Shown here in pieces: positions 18,380 to 26,583 of a stretch of 32,894 bases of DNA. How positions within the stretch are numbered: position 1 is the first letter of the stretch; each line of letters begins with the position of its first letter. The DNA is from Rickettsia typhi (GTDB taxonomy: Bacteria; Pseudomonadota; Alphaproteobacteria; Rickettsiales; Deianiraeaceae). Both the position numbers and the translations under genes were made by a program. The stretch covers positions 1-32,894 of the forward strand of contig CAMCVL010000011.1 in assembly GCA_945881985.1 (NCBI GenBank), given 5' to 3'. The notes below the pieces were generated by a model. It had not been told where the DNA came from, searched no databases, and was given only the letters and a program-made list of their open reading frames with translations.

Positions 18380-20122
18380 CTACAGAACTCCGCTATAGAT
18401 AAAATAATTACCAGCAAACAAAGTTGGCTGCATGTTGTTGTGTGGTATTGCATCGTCGCTTGCGGTATTTTGAGTGGTTGTTTTTACCCCGTCAGTTAGC
18501 GTTGTTGCAACCCCTGGGCTAGCAGGATTTGTAACTGAACCAGCTATGCATGTTACAAAATCACTTGGCGTGTTAATTCTGCTTGCAGGGTAATTTGCAC
18601 CAACTGAAAATCTAAATTGCTCTACATGCGAGTGATTTTTAAGCGGGGTTTGGTCTTGGGTTAAGGTGTGAGTCTCGGCACCCACTGAGCTACCAATTGT
18701 TCTGCTGCTCAGCCCAGAGCCCTGACCAATCGCCCCAAATACCTTACCTCTAAAGTCAGGTAAGTTAAAGGTTGACGACCCATCCCCAGTGCCAAAAGAT
18801 GTGCCGATTACATTAAATAACGCCGAGTAAGCCACCCTTGAAACCGCTCTTCCATTGCAAATTAAAAAACCTGTGTGGTCACTTTGTATTGCCGATGTTT
18901 TAAAGTCGCCAACTGCAAAACTGACTCCATTGGATTTAATACCTGCAATAGTTTGCAAAACAGAATCAATTTTTACATTTATCGCACCAATGTCATCTTG
19001 CTCTTTTTTGTTAAGACTTGCAATACTGCCTTGCAAAGAGCTTACATCGCTAGCTTGTTTTGTACTTAGGTCGCTTACACTAGCTTTTGTTGCAGCGTTG
19101 GATTGTAGTGTATTTAGGGCTGATTGCAAAGAGCTTACATCACTAGCTTGTTTGGCTGTAAGGTCGCTAATGTTTTTTGCAACACCAGCAATACTTGTTT
19201 GAATTACCCCCGCATCACTAGCTTGTTTTGCTTCTAAATCACTTATACTGGCTTTGTTGGTGGCAGTATAAGACTGCAAAGTATTGATACTTTTTTGCAA
19301 ATCTAATACATCACTTGCCTCTTTTGCAGATAAATCACTAATATTTTTTGCAACACCAGCAATACTTGTTTGCAAAGAACTTACATCGCTAGCTTGTTTT
19401 GTAGATAAATCACTAATATTTTTTGCAATACCTGAAATACTTGTTTGCACAGAGCTTACATCGCTAGCTTGCTTGGCTGTAAGGTCGCTAATGTTTTTGC
19501 TTAGCTCGTCTTTTTGATTGGCAACATTTGCTTTTAAGTTCAATATGTCATTGGTATTTTGAGCAATTAGTGGCAAAGATTGCTCGTAGCTTGTTTTAAG
19601 AACATATAGCTCAGCTTTTGCCTCAAGGGTTGCGGTTGCATTTTGCAAAGCTGCTATATTGGCTTGCAATGGCTTTATGTCGTTTAAAGTAAGCCCACCA
19701 CTAGTGCTTGTAATGGCTTCAGATTGCGGCACAACCTGTATAAAAGTATTGCCCCCGCTTGAGTACATGGACTGCGAAATTAGTCTTTCAAAACCCCCGT
19801 TGACGGCATAGTAAAACTGTGAATTTTCAAGCAAAAAGAATATCATTCCATCGCTTAAATCGGTAAATCGCCATCCGTTTTGCGTAAAGGATGCTAGCTT
19901 TGCATCGCTGCCACTAAAAGCTTCAATAGCATTTTTGCCAACTAAGTAAAAAACTCCGTTAATTGGACTAACTGGCGGATTGACAAAAGGCGTAAGGCTA
20001 TAGAGTCTTGCATTAAGCATTAGGTCGTTTAAGGCGAAGTTTTCATTAAGCTTGATTTGCTGCAAGGAGCCAGTGTCAAGGCTACTTAGATAACTAAATC
20101 TAAAATTGGTAGTTGTTTGCAT
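18380..20122 (-). CDS. Phage/GTA-like tail fibre: DUF2793 head, coiled-coil repeats, tail-collar tip
   Basis: 580 codons in three parts. Residues about 20-120 look like DUF2793 (SPINGVFYLVGKNAIEAFSG, WRFTDLSDGMIFFLLENSQFYYAVNGGFERL), a domain frequent in alphaproteobacterial prophages and GTAs. Residues about 200-380 hold six copies of a ~25-35-residue unit built on ISDL-x-x-KQASDVSSLQTSI, a likely trimeric coiled coil. Residues about 420-470 are a phage tail collar domain (LICNGRAVSRVAYSALFNVIG, GDGSSTFNLPDFRG), followed by a C-terminal cap (IPHNNMQPTLFAGNYFIY). By inference it is a receptor-binding tail protein. It is the last of three phage-like genes and is followed convergently by rnpB. 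DUF2793 is my assignment from memory. Confidence 0.85.
   Translation of the reverse strand: MQTTTNFRFSYLSSLDTGSLQQIKLNENFALNDLMLNARLYSLTPFVNPPVSPINGVFYLVGKNAIEAFSGSDAKLASFTQNGWRFTDLSDGMIFFLLENSQFYYAVNGGFERLISQSMYSSGGNTFIQVVPQSEAITSTSGGLTLNDIKPLQANIAALQNATATLEAKAELYVLKTSYEQSLPLIAQNTNDILNLKANVANQKDELSKNISDLTAKQASDVSSVQTSISGIAKNISDLSTKQASDVSSLQTSIAGVAKNISDLSAKEASDVLDLQKSINTLQSYTATNKASISDLEAKQASDAGVIQTSIAGVAKNISDLTAKQASDVSSLQSALNTLQSNAATKASVSDLSTKQASDVSSLQGSIASLNKKEQDDIGAINVKIDSVLQTIAGIKSNGVSFAVGDFKTSAIQSDHTGFLICNGRAVSRVAYSALFNVIGTSFGTGDGSSTFNLPDFRGKVFGAIGQGSGLSSRTIGSSVGAETHTLTQDQTPLKNHSHVEQFRFSVGANYPASRINTPSDFVTCIAGSVTNPASPGVATTLTDGVKTTTQNTASDDAIPHNNMQPTLFAGNYFIYSGVL
18990..19530 (-). repeat. 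Six degenerate tandem repeats inside the tail-fibre gene
   Basis: The unit KNISDL-x-x-KQASDVSS and its variants recurs six times with 75-105-bp spacing. DNA copies are nearly identical over 20-30 bp in places (for example around 19050, 19140, 19390, 19460), so slippage or recombination could add or remove units in frame. This is a coding repeat, not CRISPR. The boundaries given are approximate. Confidence 0.8.
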
Positions 20123-20153
20123 ATCTATAAGATAATAAATAATATAAGATAAA

Positions 20154-20480
20154 TTAAGATAAGTTTAAGCAGTTGATGCATATGTAATTTGTTCTTTTGC
20201 TTTGCTGGTTAAAATTAAAATCAATTATGCTAAATATTTTGTCTTGGTATCTAATTTGCAAAGATGCATCCAGTGCAAGCCCAGCATTGCAGATTGTAAA
20301 GTTGTAAAAAGTTTTTACCACCTTGCCGTGCTTTGTGTTTTGCGTTAAAACCTTTGCTTTTTGAACGCTTGCACTTACAATGGCAATTTCTCTTAACTCT
20401 TGTTTTAAGCCCCCTATGCCGTCGTTTGTGCCAATTTTTTGCATTATGCTAATTTTTTGATTAAAATCGCTTTGTCTCAT
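20154..20480 (-). CDS. Phage/GTA head-tail joining (head closure) protein
   Basis: 108 codons. It resembles the phage head-tail adaptor family (PF05521-like, GTA orfg7): an N-terminal FNQKISIMQKIGTNDGIGGLKQELREIAIVSASVQ strand pattern and a C-terminal LQIRYQDKIFSIIDFNFNQQSKRTNYICINCLNL. Such proteins close the connector below the portal. The assignment rests on pattern and on position between an adaptor gene and a tail gene. It begins 24 bp after the upstream gene and ends 31 bp before the tail-fibre start, same strand. Confidence 0.7.
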   Translation of the reverse strand: MRQSDFNQKISIMQKIGTNDGIGGLKQELREIAIVSASVQKAKVLTQNTKHGKVVKTFYNFTICNAGLALDASLQIRYQDKIFSIIDFNFNQQSKRTNYICINCLNLS

Positions 20481-20504
20481 TTTGAAATAAATAAAAAATT
20501 AAAA

Positions 20505-21017
20505 TTAAAATTTAATATCTCTTTTGCTTGCAGCATAAAAATTGTAAGATTTTTGCACGGCGGGCGGCGTGTGATTTTCAAAACCGTCTTGTTCCCACAA
20601 AAATGCAGCATGTGTTAGCATCGCAAAAGTTAAATCACTTGGCAAAAGGCTTGCAGAGGATGGGCCACACTCAAAAACAATGTCAATATTACTGGCTAAA
20701 ACATCGTAGATTTTGCCCTTTGCCATGTCAATTTTTATCTTGTTTGGCTCGGTTTGACTGCCATCAAGAGCAAGTCTTGTAATCTTTGTAATATTAGCCT
20801 TGCCAATGCAAACAATATAGTTGTTGTGGTTAAAAATTCTTGCCTCAATTTCACGCGGAACAATACACAAACCGCTTGCAAGCTCTGCCTTGCTTATCAC
20901 AAAGTCTCTGATGTTTTTTAGAGTTTTGTCGACTTCTGGGTTTGGCTCCTCGCTTAAACGCAAAAAGTTTTTAATAGATTCTAAGCTTAAAATGTCGCTT
21001 TCAAGCTCTTTTTGCAT
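20505..21017 (-). CDS. Phage/GTA head-tail connector (adaptor) protein
   Basis: 170 codons from the ATG at 21017, chosen because AGGAG lies 12 nt upstream and because MQKELESDILSLESIKNFLRLSEE matches the start of this family (GTA orfg6, phage gp6/gp8-like connectors). The frame is open to an upstream codon at 21125, but that extra part is low-complexity. After the N-terminal helix come a helical core (NIRDFVISKAELASGL), a strand region (IEARIFNHNNYIVCIGKANITKITRLALDG) and a C-terminal helix starting LPSDLTFAMLTHAAFLWEQ. No portal, capsid or terminase gene lies upstream; the next gene is secF on the other strand. Confidence 0.68.
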   Translation of the reverse strand: MQKELESDILSLESIKNFLRLSEEPNPEVDKTLKNIRDFVISKAELASGLCIVPREIEARIFNHNNYIVCIGKANITKITRLALDGSQTEPNKIKIDMAKGKIYDVLASNIDIVFECGPSSASLLPSDLTFAMLTHAAFLWEQDGFENHTPPAVQKSYNFYAASKRDIKF

Positions 21018-21204
21018 GATTATTTGCGGCTCCTGTCTGCCTGTTGTAAAATTTATCATAAAATAATGGATACTACAATCTAATAATAAAATAAAAAGTT
21101 GAAAATAGCTAAAAACAAAATACAATTACTCTTAGCTACTGCCAGCATTTAGTAATAAACTTTACAGGGGTGTGGTTTTTATATAAGCAATTTTTTGTTT
21201 TGTA

Positions 21205-22161
21205 ATGAGGGTAAATTCTATTAAAGCAATAAATACAAGCATCAAAGACGATGAAAAGTCCTTTGTTAAATACAACATACTTAAGCAAAATCATATATTT
21301 TTAATTGCCAGCCTTGGGCTTAGTATTGCGGCTTTTGTTTTGTTTTTTGTTAAGGGGTTTAATAAGTCCGTTGATTTTGCTGGCGGGGCACAAATTGAGT
21401 TTGTTTGCAAGCTACATGCAAGCGGGCAAGATGTGCCAAATGCGGACTCTGGTGCCTGCCTTAAGCTTGCAAAGGACATACTAACCGAGGGCGGATACAA
21501 AACTTTTACGGCAAAGATAAAAAATCAAAGCATAGTTTTGCAGCTTAACGCAAGCGAGGCAAAAGCACAAAAAGATATTGACAGCATTAACGAGCTTCTG
21601 TCACTCAAAATGCAGCAGCAGGGCATTGACATTGTTGTTGAAAAAAGCGATTTTATCTTGCAGTCCTTTAGTAGCGAGCTGGTTTTTAAGTCAATCTTGG
21701 CTCTCGTGATTACCTTTATTGCAATTGCCATCTATGTTGCATTTAGATTTACCCTTGCAGAGGGTTTAAGTGTAATGCTTACACTGATTCACGATGCGGT
21801 GCTTACCATTGGCTTTGTTTGCATTGCGGGTATTAGCCTTGATATTTCAATCATTGCTGCGATACTTACGGTAATTGGATACTCGGTTAACGACTCGGTG
21901 ATAATTTTTGACAGAATCCGTTCAAACAAATACTTACTTGCAAGACACTCCCGTTTTTTTGTAATATCTAAGTCCATAAACGAGACATTCTCACGGACGA
22001 TTGTTACCTCTCTTACCACTGTGTTTTCGGTGCTTGCAATATTGTTGTTTGCTGGGCATGTAATACAGGGTTTTGCCTTTACAGTGTTGTTTGGCGTGGT
22101 GTTTGGCACATATTCATCAATATTTATATCTTCGGCTTTGTTGCTTTATTTTGAAGACTAA
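21205..22161 (+). CDS. secF: Protein translocase subunit SecF
   Basis: 318 codons. With SecD it uses the proton gradient to help late stages of Sec export in the inner membrane. TM1 is at about residues 29-49, followed by SVDFAGGAQIEF, the conserved first-loop motif, a periplasmic P4 domain (about 60-150), and five more TM helices containing LIHDAVLTIGFV, LTVIGYSVNDSVIIFDRIR and SINETFSRTIVTSLTTV, the SecD/F core motifs. secD is not in the window. Its stop overlaps the ruvA start (TAATG), so translation is coupled. Confidence 0.95.
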   Translation: MRVNSIKAINTSIKDDEKSFVKYNILKQNHIFLIASLGLSIAAFVLFFVKGFNKSVDFAGGAQIEFVCKLHASGQDVPNADSGACLKLAKDILTEGGYKTFTAKIKNQSIVLQLNASEAKAQKDIDSINELLSLKMQQQGIDIVVEKSDFILQSFSSELVFKSILALVITFIAIAIYVAFRFTLAEGLSVMLTLIHDAVLTIGFVCIAGISLDISIIAAILTVIGYSVNDSVIIFDRIRSNKYLLARHSRFFVISKSINETFSRTIVTSLTTVFSVLAILLFAGHVIQGFAFTVLFGVVFGTYSSIFISSALLLYFED

Positions 22162-22901
22162 TGATAGCCCAAATAACAGGCACAATTAGCCTTATAACCA
22201 AGGATGGACTCATAATTTTAACGCCAGCAGGCATAGGTTATTTTGCTTCCGTGCCTTTAAGTGTCTTGTCCTCTGCAAAACAAGGTGAGCAGATTAACCT
22301 TTATAGCGAAATGATTGTTAAAGAGGACTCTCACTCTCTCTTTGCCTTTGCCGATTACGAAGAGCTCTTGTGGTTTAGGGCATTAATAAAGGTATCTGGC
22401 GTTGGGGCAAAAACGGCTCTTAATGTAATATCTCATCTTGGCACCTCACAAATAACAAGTGGTATACAGGAGGGCGGCGAGGCTTTGTTTGCAAGCGTAT
22501 CTGGGCTTGGCAAAAAAACCGCCACCCGCATAGTAAGCGAACTAAACAAGGAGCCTCACAAAATACACATAGCCATGCAGGCAATTGCTAGCGAAAATCC
22601 AAGCGTACAAACAACATATTCACATTACACAAAGCAAGAGGGTGCACCAATTAAAGCCGCCAAAGCTAAGGAGGACGAGGTAAAGCCAAAATCCAAGGCT
22701 GCAAAACCAAGCAAAATAGAGCCTCAGCCAGCAAGCAAAAGACTTATAATATCGGACATTAGTCTAGCCCTTGAGGCACTGGGTTATGACAAGCTCTTGG
22801 CTTTTTCTGTCGCAAGCAAGGTAAGCAAGGAAAGCAACGAAAATCAAACAACGGAGGACCTTATTAAAACCGCCCTTAAAATTGCCTCCGGCGGTTTGTA
22901 G
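22161..22901 (+). CDS. ruvA: Holliday junction helicase subunit RuvA, with long linker
   Basis: 246 codons, some 45 longer than usual. RuvA binds four-way junctions and loads RuvB. Domain I starts MIAQITGTISLITKDGLIIL; domain II has two helix-hairpin-helix motifs, VSGVGAKTALNVISHLG and VSGLGKKTATRIVSELN. Domain III (LALEALGYDKLLAFSVASKV, after residue 195), which contacts RuvB, is present. The extra length is a Lys/Ala/Pro/Glu-rich linker at about 155-195. ruvB, usually next, is replaced by recF. Confidence 0.94.
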   Translation: MIAQITGTISLITKDGLIILTPAGIGYFASVPLSVLSSAKQGEQINLYSEMIVKEDSHSLFAFADYEELLWFRALIKVSGVGAKTALNVISHLGTSQITSGIQEGGEALFASVSGLGKKTATRIVSELNKEPHKIHIAMQAIASENPSVQTTYSHYTKQEGAPIKAAKAKEDEVKPKSKAAKPSKIEPQPASKRLIISDISLALEALGYDKLLAFSVASKVSKESNENQTTEDLIKTALKIASGGL

Positions 22902-22920
22902 TTTAAATGTGTAAATTGCT

Positions 22921-24009
22921 ATGATTGAGTATCTTGGGCTTGAAAACTTTCGCAGCCACGCATCGCAAAGCTTTGACCTTGCAAATCAAAGCGGCATAGC
23001 AAAGATTGTTGGCTTTGTTGGTAAAAACGGAGCGGGCAAAACAAACATCCTAGAGGCAATATCTATGATAGATGGCTCAAAGGGACTAAGGGGGGCAAAG
23101 GTGGAGGAAGTTTGCAAAAAGGACTCCGGTGGTAATTTTAAAGTTGTATGTGACATTGATGGCGAGAGGATATTGCTGGAAGGCTTAAAAACCCGTAAAA
23201 AATTTGCCTTAAATGGCAATCCGCTTAAGAGCTTTCAGGAGGTTGCGGGCATGGTTTCAACAATCTGGGTGAGTAGCGAGCTTGAGTATTTGTTTGCACA
23301 CTCGCAGTCCACAAGGCGAGACTTTTTTGACAAGATGACCTTTTGCTTTTTTAACAATCACTATGCCTTGCTTGCAAAAGCTGCAAAGCTATGCAGCGAG
23401 CGTTTAAATGCCATCATGCAAACGGCAGATGATGTTAAAAACAGCCCGCAAGACCTATTAAATAGCATTGCCTTTTGCGAGGATGTTTTAAGCGAAACAA
23501 TCATACAAATTATGCAAAACAGGCTTGCAATGCTTGCTGCATTAAACGCATGTCTTGCGGAGCTTGGCACAATTTATCTTGCTAGCCTAAAGCAGGAGCT
23601 TAAAAAGTTTGAAGTAAAGGCAATTACAAAGCAAGATGTTAGGCTTATACTGGAGCAAAATCGGCAAAAAGATAAGTGGACAAAGCAAACAACATTTAAT
23701 CATCAAAAAATTACCACGCAACTTAGAGTAAAAGGTAAGATTGAAGGGCTTGATGAGTTTTCGGCAGGGGAGACAAAATTTGTTTTAACGGAGCTGTGCT
23801 TTGCCTTTGCCGCCTCGTTAAAAAAGATTAATCCACGCCGCCACATAGTTTTGATACTGGACGACTTATTTGCAAAGCTAGATGCAAAAAACCTTGACCT
23901 AATCATTAAATACATTGAGGACTGGAGCTTTGGGCAGGTGTTTTTCTCTTCAACCTCGGCAATCGCCCACAAAGAGGACGACCCTAGATACAAAATTTTT
24001 GTCTTATAA
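22921..24009 (+). CDS. recF: DNA replication and repair protein RecF
   Basis: 362 codons. RecF, an SMC-like ATPase, helps load RecA at gaps with RecO/RecR. N-terminal LENFRSHAS is followed by Walker A VGKNGAGKTNILEAIS (33-48); the ABC signature is EFSAGETKFVLTEL and Walker B is HIVLILDDLFAKLD. The STRRDFFDKM block and QVFFSSTSA near the end are typical. It starts 19 bp after ruvA, an unusual partner; recF is more often near dnaA-dnaN. It converges on the disrupted gene with only 15 bp between stops. Confidence 0.92.
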   Translation: MIEYLGLENFRSHASQSFDLANQSGIAKIVGFVGKNGAGKTNILEAISMIDGSKGLRGAKVEEVCKKDSGGNFKVVCDIDGERILLEGLKTRKKFALNGNPLKSFQEVAGMVSTIWVSSELEYLFAHSQSTRRDFFDKMTFCFFNNHYALLAKAAKLCSERLNAIMQTADDVKNSPQDLLNSIAFCEDVLSETIIQIMQNRLAMLAALNACLAELGTIYLASLKQELKKFEVKAITKQDVRLILEQNRQKDKWTKQTTFNHQKITTQLRVKGKIEGLDEFSAGETKFVLTELCFAFAASLKKINPRRHIVLILDDLFAKLDAKNLDLIIKYIEDWSFGQVFFSSTSAIAHKEDDPRYKIFVL

Positions 24010-24024
24010 AAATACAAAACTACT

Positions 24025-25302
24025 TTATCTAGATCTTTCAATATCATTCATATTAAGTGGATGAATTTTCATAGAGTAATTTTTAGCATTAATAAGCATT
24101 CTTCCAGTATCACTAGATCTATTTTTTTGAAAATCTTCAAATTGATGATCGTTATGAATATGCATTTGATTTTCAATATCATTTTTGTCAATCAATGGTT
24201 GAATTGCAACGGTTCCACTTTTGTTAAATGGGATGTTTTGATGTAAAGCGTCATCATCAAGCTGATTTGACATAGGCTTCATTCTTTTTCTATAACCTGG
24301 TGTCATTAACATATTTAAGGATTTTGCATGCAAGGCATTTTCACAAGAATTAATATCTCTTTGATGCTTTTGATTAAAATTTGTTATTAGACTTGTTTTT
24401 TCAAATTCCATCAATGTTTGCAACATTGGAGTTTGTGATTGATGTACATTACCTTGTGCTAAGTGACCCGGCCACAAAAGCATTTGACTGTTTCTTATTT
24501 CCATATGGTAGTTTTGTTGTGATAACTCAAATTGCACTAAACATCGTTTTAATACATGTGCAATATGAGCGGCAAATTGCAATTCACTATTTTGACTTAA
24601 TAATCTGTCAACATCTAACTCGCTATAATACTGCTCATAAGAAATTGAGTTATCGTTTAAAAAACTCTCCAAGCTTTGAGCTTGATTTTGAGCCTTTATA
24701 TATAATGTTAAAAGACATATATATGCTAGCATATCTTCTCTAGAGTAGTCTGGACAAATACTATGATTTAAAACATTGGCAACTTTAAGAAGTCTTTCAT
24801 CAGTTAATCGTCCATCATCTTTTAAAAGCAATGGTAGTTTAGAAACTTCCGTCTTTCGATTAAGATATTGTCTACGCATCAAATACATTTGCCCGAAAAT
24901 AACAAGTGCAGTCAAATACGCTCCAGGTAAAAATGGGTTTTTCAATTTTGAATCGTTTACAAATTCATAACCAATAGGTGTTAAGAAAATATTTGTTCCA
25001 AATATCAAAGCTGTTGACAATAAGAATGGTAATGCACAATAACCAATTCCAATAAAGAGGAGAGGAAACTTTTTACAAGCTTGATCACTAGGCTTATTCG
25101 TTAAAGAAGCTAAGGCAATATTAGCCAATTTTAATGTAACATTTTGTTGTTTGAAACTACAAATCAACAAGTGATTATTAGTATTTGTAGTAATTTCAGT
25201 GCGATTAAACAAAGAATTATGAAGTACTCTTTCGGGAAACCAAGAATCATCAGAGAAAGAAAAGTTTACACCACTCCATATATTCTTTGTAAGAATATTA
25301 TT
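24025..25302 (-). pseudogene. 3' part of a gene of unknown function split by the IS1-family element
   Basis: Minus-strand frame, open from the IS edge at 25302 to the stop at 24025. Read alone it would start at the TTG at 25212 (395 codons). However, the 90 bp between 25302 and 25212 is also open in the same frame (ILTKNIWSGVNFSFSDDSW...) and continues the frame of the 5' part beyond the IS. No domain is recognised. Two hydrophobic segments (KKFPLLFIGIGYCALPFLLS and FLPGAYLTALVIFGQMYLM) suggest membrane anchoring. A helical middle and a Gln/Asn/His-rich C-terminal tail follow. Codon use differs from neighbours (fewer GCA/AAG, more AT), which suggests a lineage-specific or acquired gene. An independent protein from TTG 25212 cannot be excluded. 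Confidence 0.8.
25295..25302. repeat. Target-site duplication, left copy (8 bp)
   Basis: ATATTATT directly abuts the left terminal repeat of the IS; the identical octamer abuts the right end at 26099-26106. Eight to nine bp is normal for the IS1 family. Confidence 0.85.
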
Positions 25303-25324
25303 GGCACTGCTAAATAAATATTGA
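25303..25324 (+). repeat. Left terminal inverted repeat of the IS
   Basis: Begins GGCACTGCTAAATAAAT. It matches the reverse complement of 26077-26098 at 19 of 22 positions (mismatches at positions 1, 5 and 13). Confidence 0.88.
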
Positions 25325-25343
25325 CATTGTAATTTGCATTGTT

Positions 25344-25382
25344 CATAACATAATAAATAATTTATTTATTTATTATGTTATG
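25344..25382. repeat. 17-bp perfect inverted repeat in front of the transposase start
   Basis: CATAACATAATAAATAA (25344-25360) and its exact reverse complement (25366-25382) are separated by TTTAT. The structure ends two bases before the transposase ATG at 25385. In RNA read through from outside, it would fold over the ribosome-binding region. Confidence 0.9.
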
Positions 25383-25384
25383 TT

Positions 25385-26091
25385 ATGAAAGAATGTAAGT
25401 TTTGTGGATCTGCGATGTTTGTAAAGTATGGGTTTGTCAAGCAAAAACAAAAGTTTAAATGCAAGGAGTGTAAAAAAGTTTTTCAAGAAGGCGATAGGAG
25501 GGTAAAACATTCTATTGGTGTAAAACTCAAGGTTTTAAAGATGTATCTTGAGGGCGTTGGTATTAGATCAATTGAAAGACTTGAAAATGTCTCAAGCCCT
25601 TTAATTATAAGATGGATTAGGGAATTTGATAAAATTATTCAAACCAAATTAAAAGAGTTAGAAATACCAAAAGATAAGCAGGATATAGTAATTATAGAGG
25701 TTGATGAGTTGGTAACTCACATTAAAAAAAACGAGATAAGGTCTGGATATGGATTGCTGTCGACAGGGATACAAACCAAGTTTTGGATTTTGAAGTAGGC
25801 GATAGAACTAAGGCAACTTATACAGCTTTAGCCTTAAGATTGCAGGAAAAATACAATATCAAATACCTTTGCACAGATAAATACGAAGCATATTGTTATA
25901 TAAAAATTGCAGAAAAACATGTTAGAACCAAGGCTGAGACTGCACTAATTGAAGCCAAAAATTCTATCGTAAGACATTATCTTGCAAGATTTAATCGCAA
26001 AACAAAACGATTTAGCAAGGCCTTAGACATGATAACCGCAAGCCTACGCCTACTATTCAACAAAGAGTTATTGTTATCAATATTTGTTTAG
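25385..26091 (+). CDS. IS1-family transposase (two frames; -1 frameshift at an A8C run)
   Basis: The first frame (25385-25798, 137 codons) has a zinc finger, CKFCG...CKECKKVF, a helix-turn-helix region and the first catalytic Asp in IIEVDELVTHI. The second frame, entered by slipping back one base at 25724-25732 (eight A then C), reads KVWIWIAVDRDTNQVLDFEVGDRTK, then CTDKYEAY with the second Asp and ETALIEAKNSIVRHYLARFNRKT with the Glu, ending at 26091. The joined product is about 235 residues, near the 232 of IS1 InsAB'. The heptamer A-AAA-AAC in the right phase is the classic IS1 frameshift signal, but here it lies after the first Asp. A simple one-base loss in the A run is the alternative. 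Confidence 0.88.
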
Positions 26092-26098
26092 CAATGCT
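26077..26098 (-). repeat. Right terminal inverted repeat of the IS
   Basis: Its reverse complement begins AGCATTGCTAAACAAAT. It overlaps the transposase stop (26089-26091) and supplies a chance stop (TGA at 26079-26077) for the interrupted minus-strand gene. Confidence 0.88.
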
Positions 26099-26106
26099 AT
26101 ATTATT
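26099..26106. repeat. Target-site duplication, right copy (8 bp)
   Basis: ATATTATT, identical to 25295-25302, directly after the right terminal repeat. Confidence 0.85.
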
Positions 26107-26583
26107 AGTTTCTTGATATCTTAGTAGGCGGAGTTGTAGTTTATGATTCTGCACGGATTCAGTTAAAGAGCCATAATTAAGTTCGTAGTCTTTTCCATTT
26201 CTATCGGTGCACTTAATTTTAGCATTATATAAAGCCATTAAAAACAAACCATGATTACGCCTAGTTTTTAAATCTGGCGATAATTTGTCTTCAAATTTCT
26301 TTAAAACATTTTCCTTAATTCTTCCTTCTACTTCACAAGCCGCCATTTCATCGGTTGGTAATATTACACTCAAATAATCTTTACTACTAATTAACTCACC
26401 TACTGCAATAGGCTCTTGATTTGCCTCTTCAATGCACCCAATGTAGTAGCCAATAATTTGCTTGTCTTGACTGGTAAGATTTGGTAGTATGTCGGTAAAT
26501 ATTGTTTGAAATAAATATATTTTAGGATTAACTGTTACAATTTTCAAAAACTCTTTTAAAAACTCTGAATTTACTCTATTCAT
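26099..26583 (-). pseudogene. 5' part of the split gene of unknown function
   Basis: Open from the ATG at 26583 (MNRVNSEFLKEFLKIV); a TTG at 26619 in frame is less likely. It runs through 161 codons to the insertion point, ...RYQETNN, after which the frame enters the IS and stops at 26077. With the IS and one octamer removed, it joins the 3' part to give 584 residues with membrane segments near 238-262 and 284-301. This half is soluble and helical, with two Cys and no recognised motif. It resembles nothing I can name. A truncated soluble protein of about 168 residues may still be made. Confidence 0.8.

Larger units (their letters stand above)
25303..26098 (+). mobile_element. IS1-family insertion sequence, 796 bp
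   Basis: Complete element: terminal inverted repeats of 22 bp with 19 matches (25303-25324 and 26077-26098; shared core TGCTAAA and AAATATTGA), an 8-bp target duplication, and an IS1-type transposase in two overlapping frames. The size is close to canonical IS1 (768 bp). It lies inside a minus-strand gene, and element plus duplicated octamer is 804 bp, a multiple of three. The short duplication is still perfect, suggesting a fairly recent insertion. Confidence 0.92.

Noticed and set aside
18990-19530. Direct repeats as a possible CRISPR array
   Set aside because: Units are variable, spaced irregularly and read as one continuous coiled-coil frame; there are no unique spacers or cas genes.
17930-21030. 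rnpB as an integration site of the phage-like module
   Set aside because: No integrase, no direct repeat of the rnpB 3' end at the far side near 21020-21200, and base composition matches the host.
24025-25212. Independent 395-residue gene starting at TTG 25212
   Set aside because: The same frame is open upstream to the IS edge and in phase with the 5' part; the TTG is most simply an internal Leu codon.
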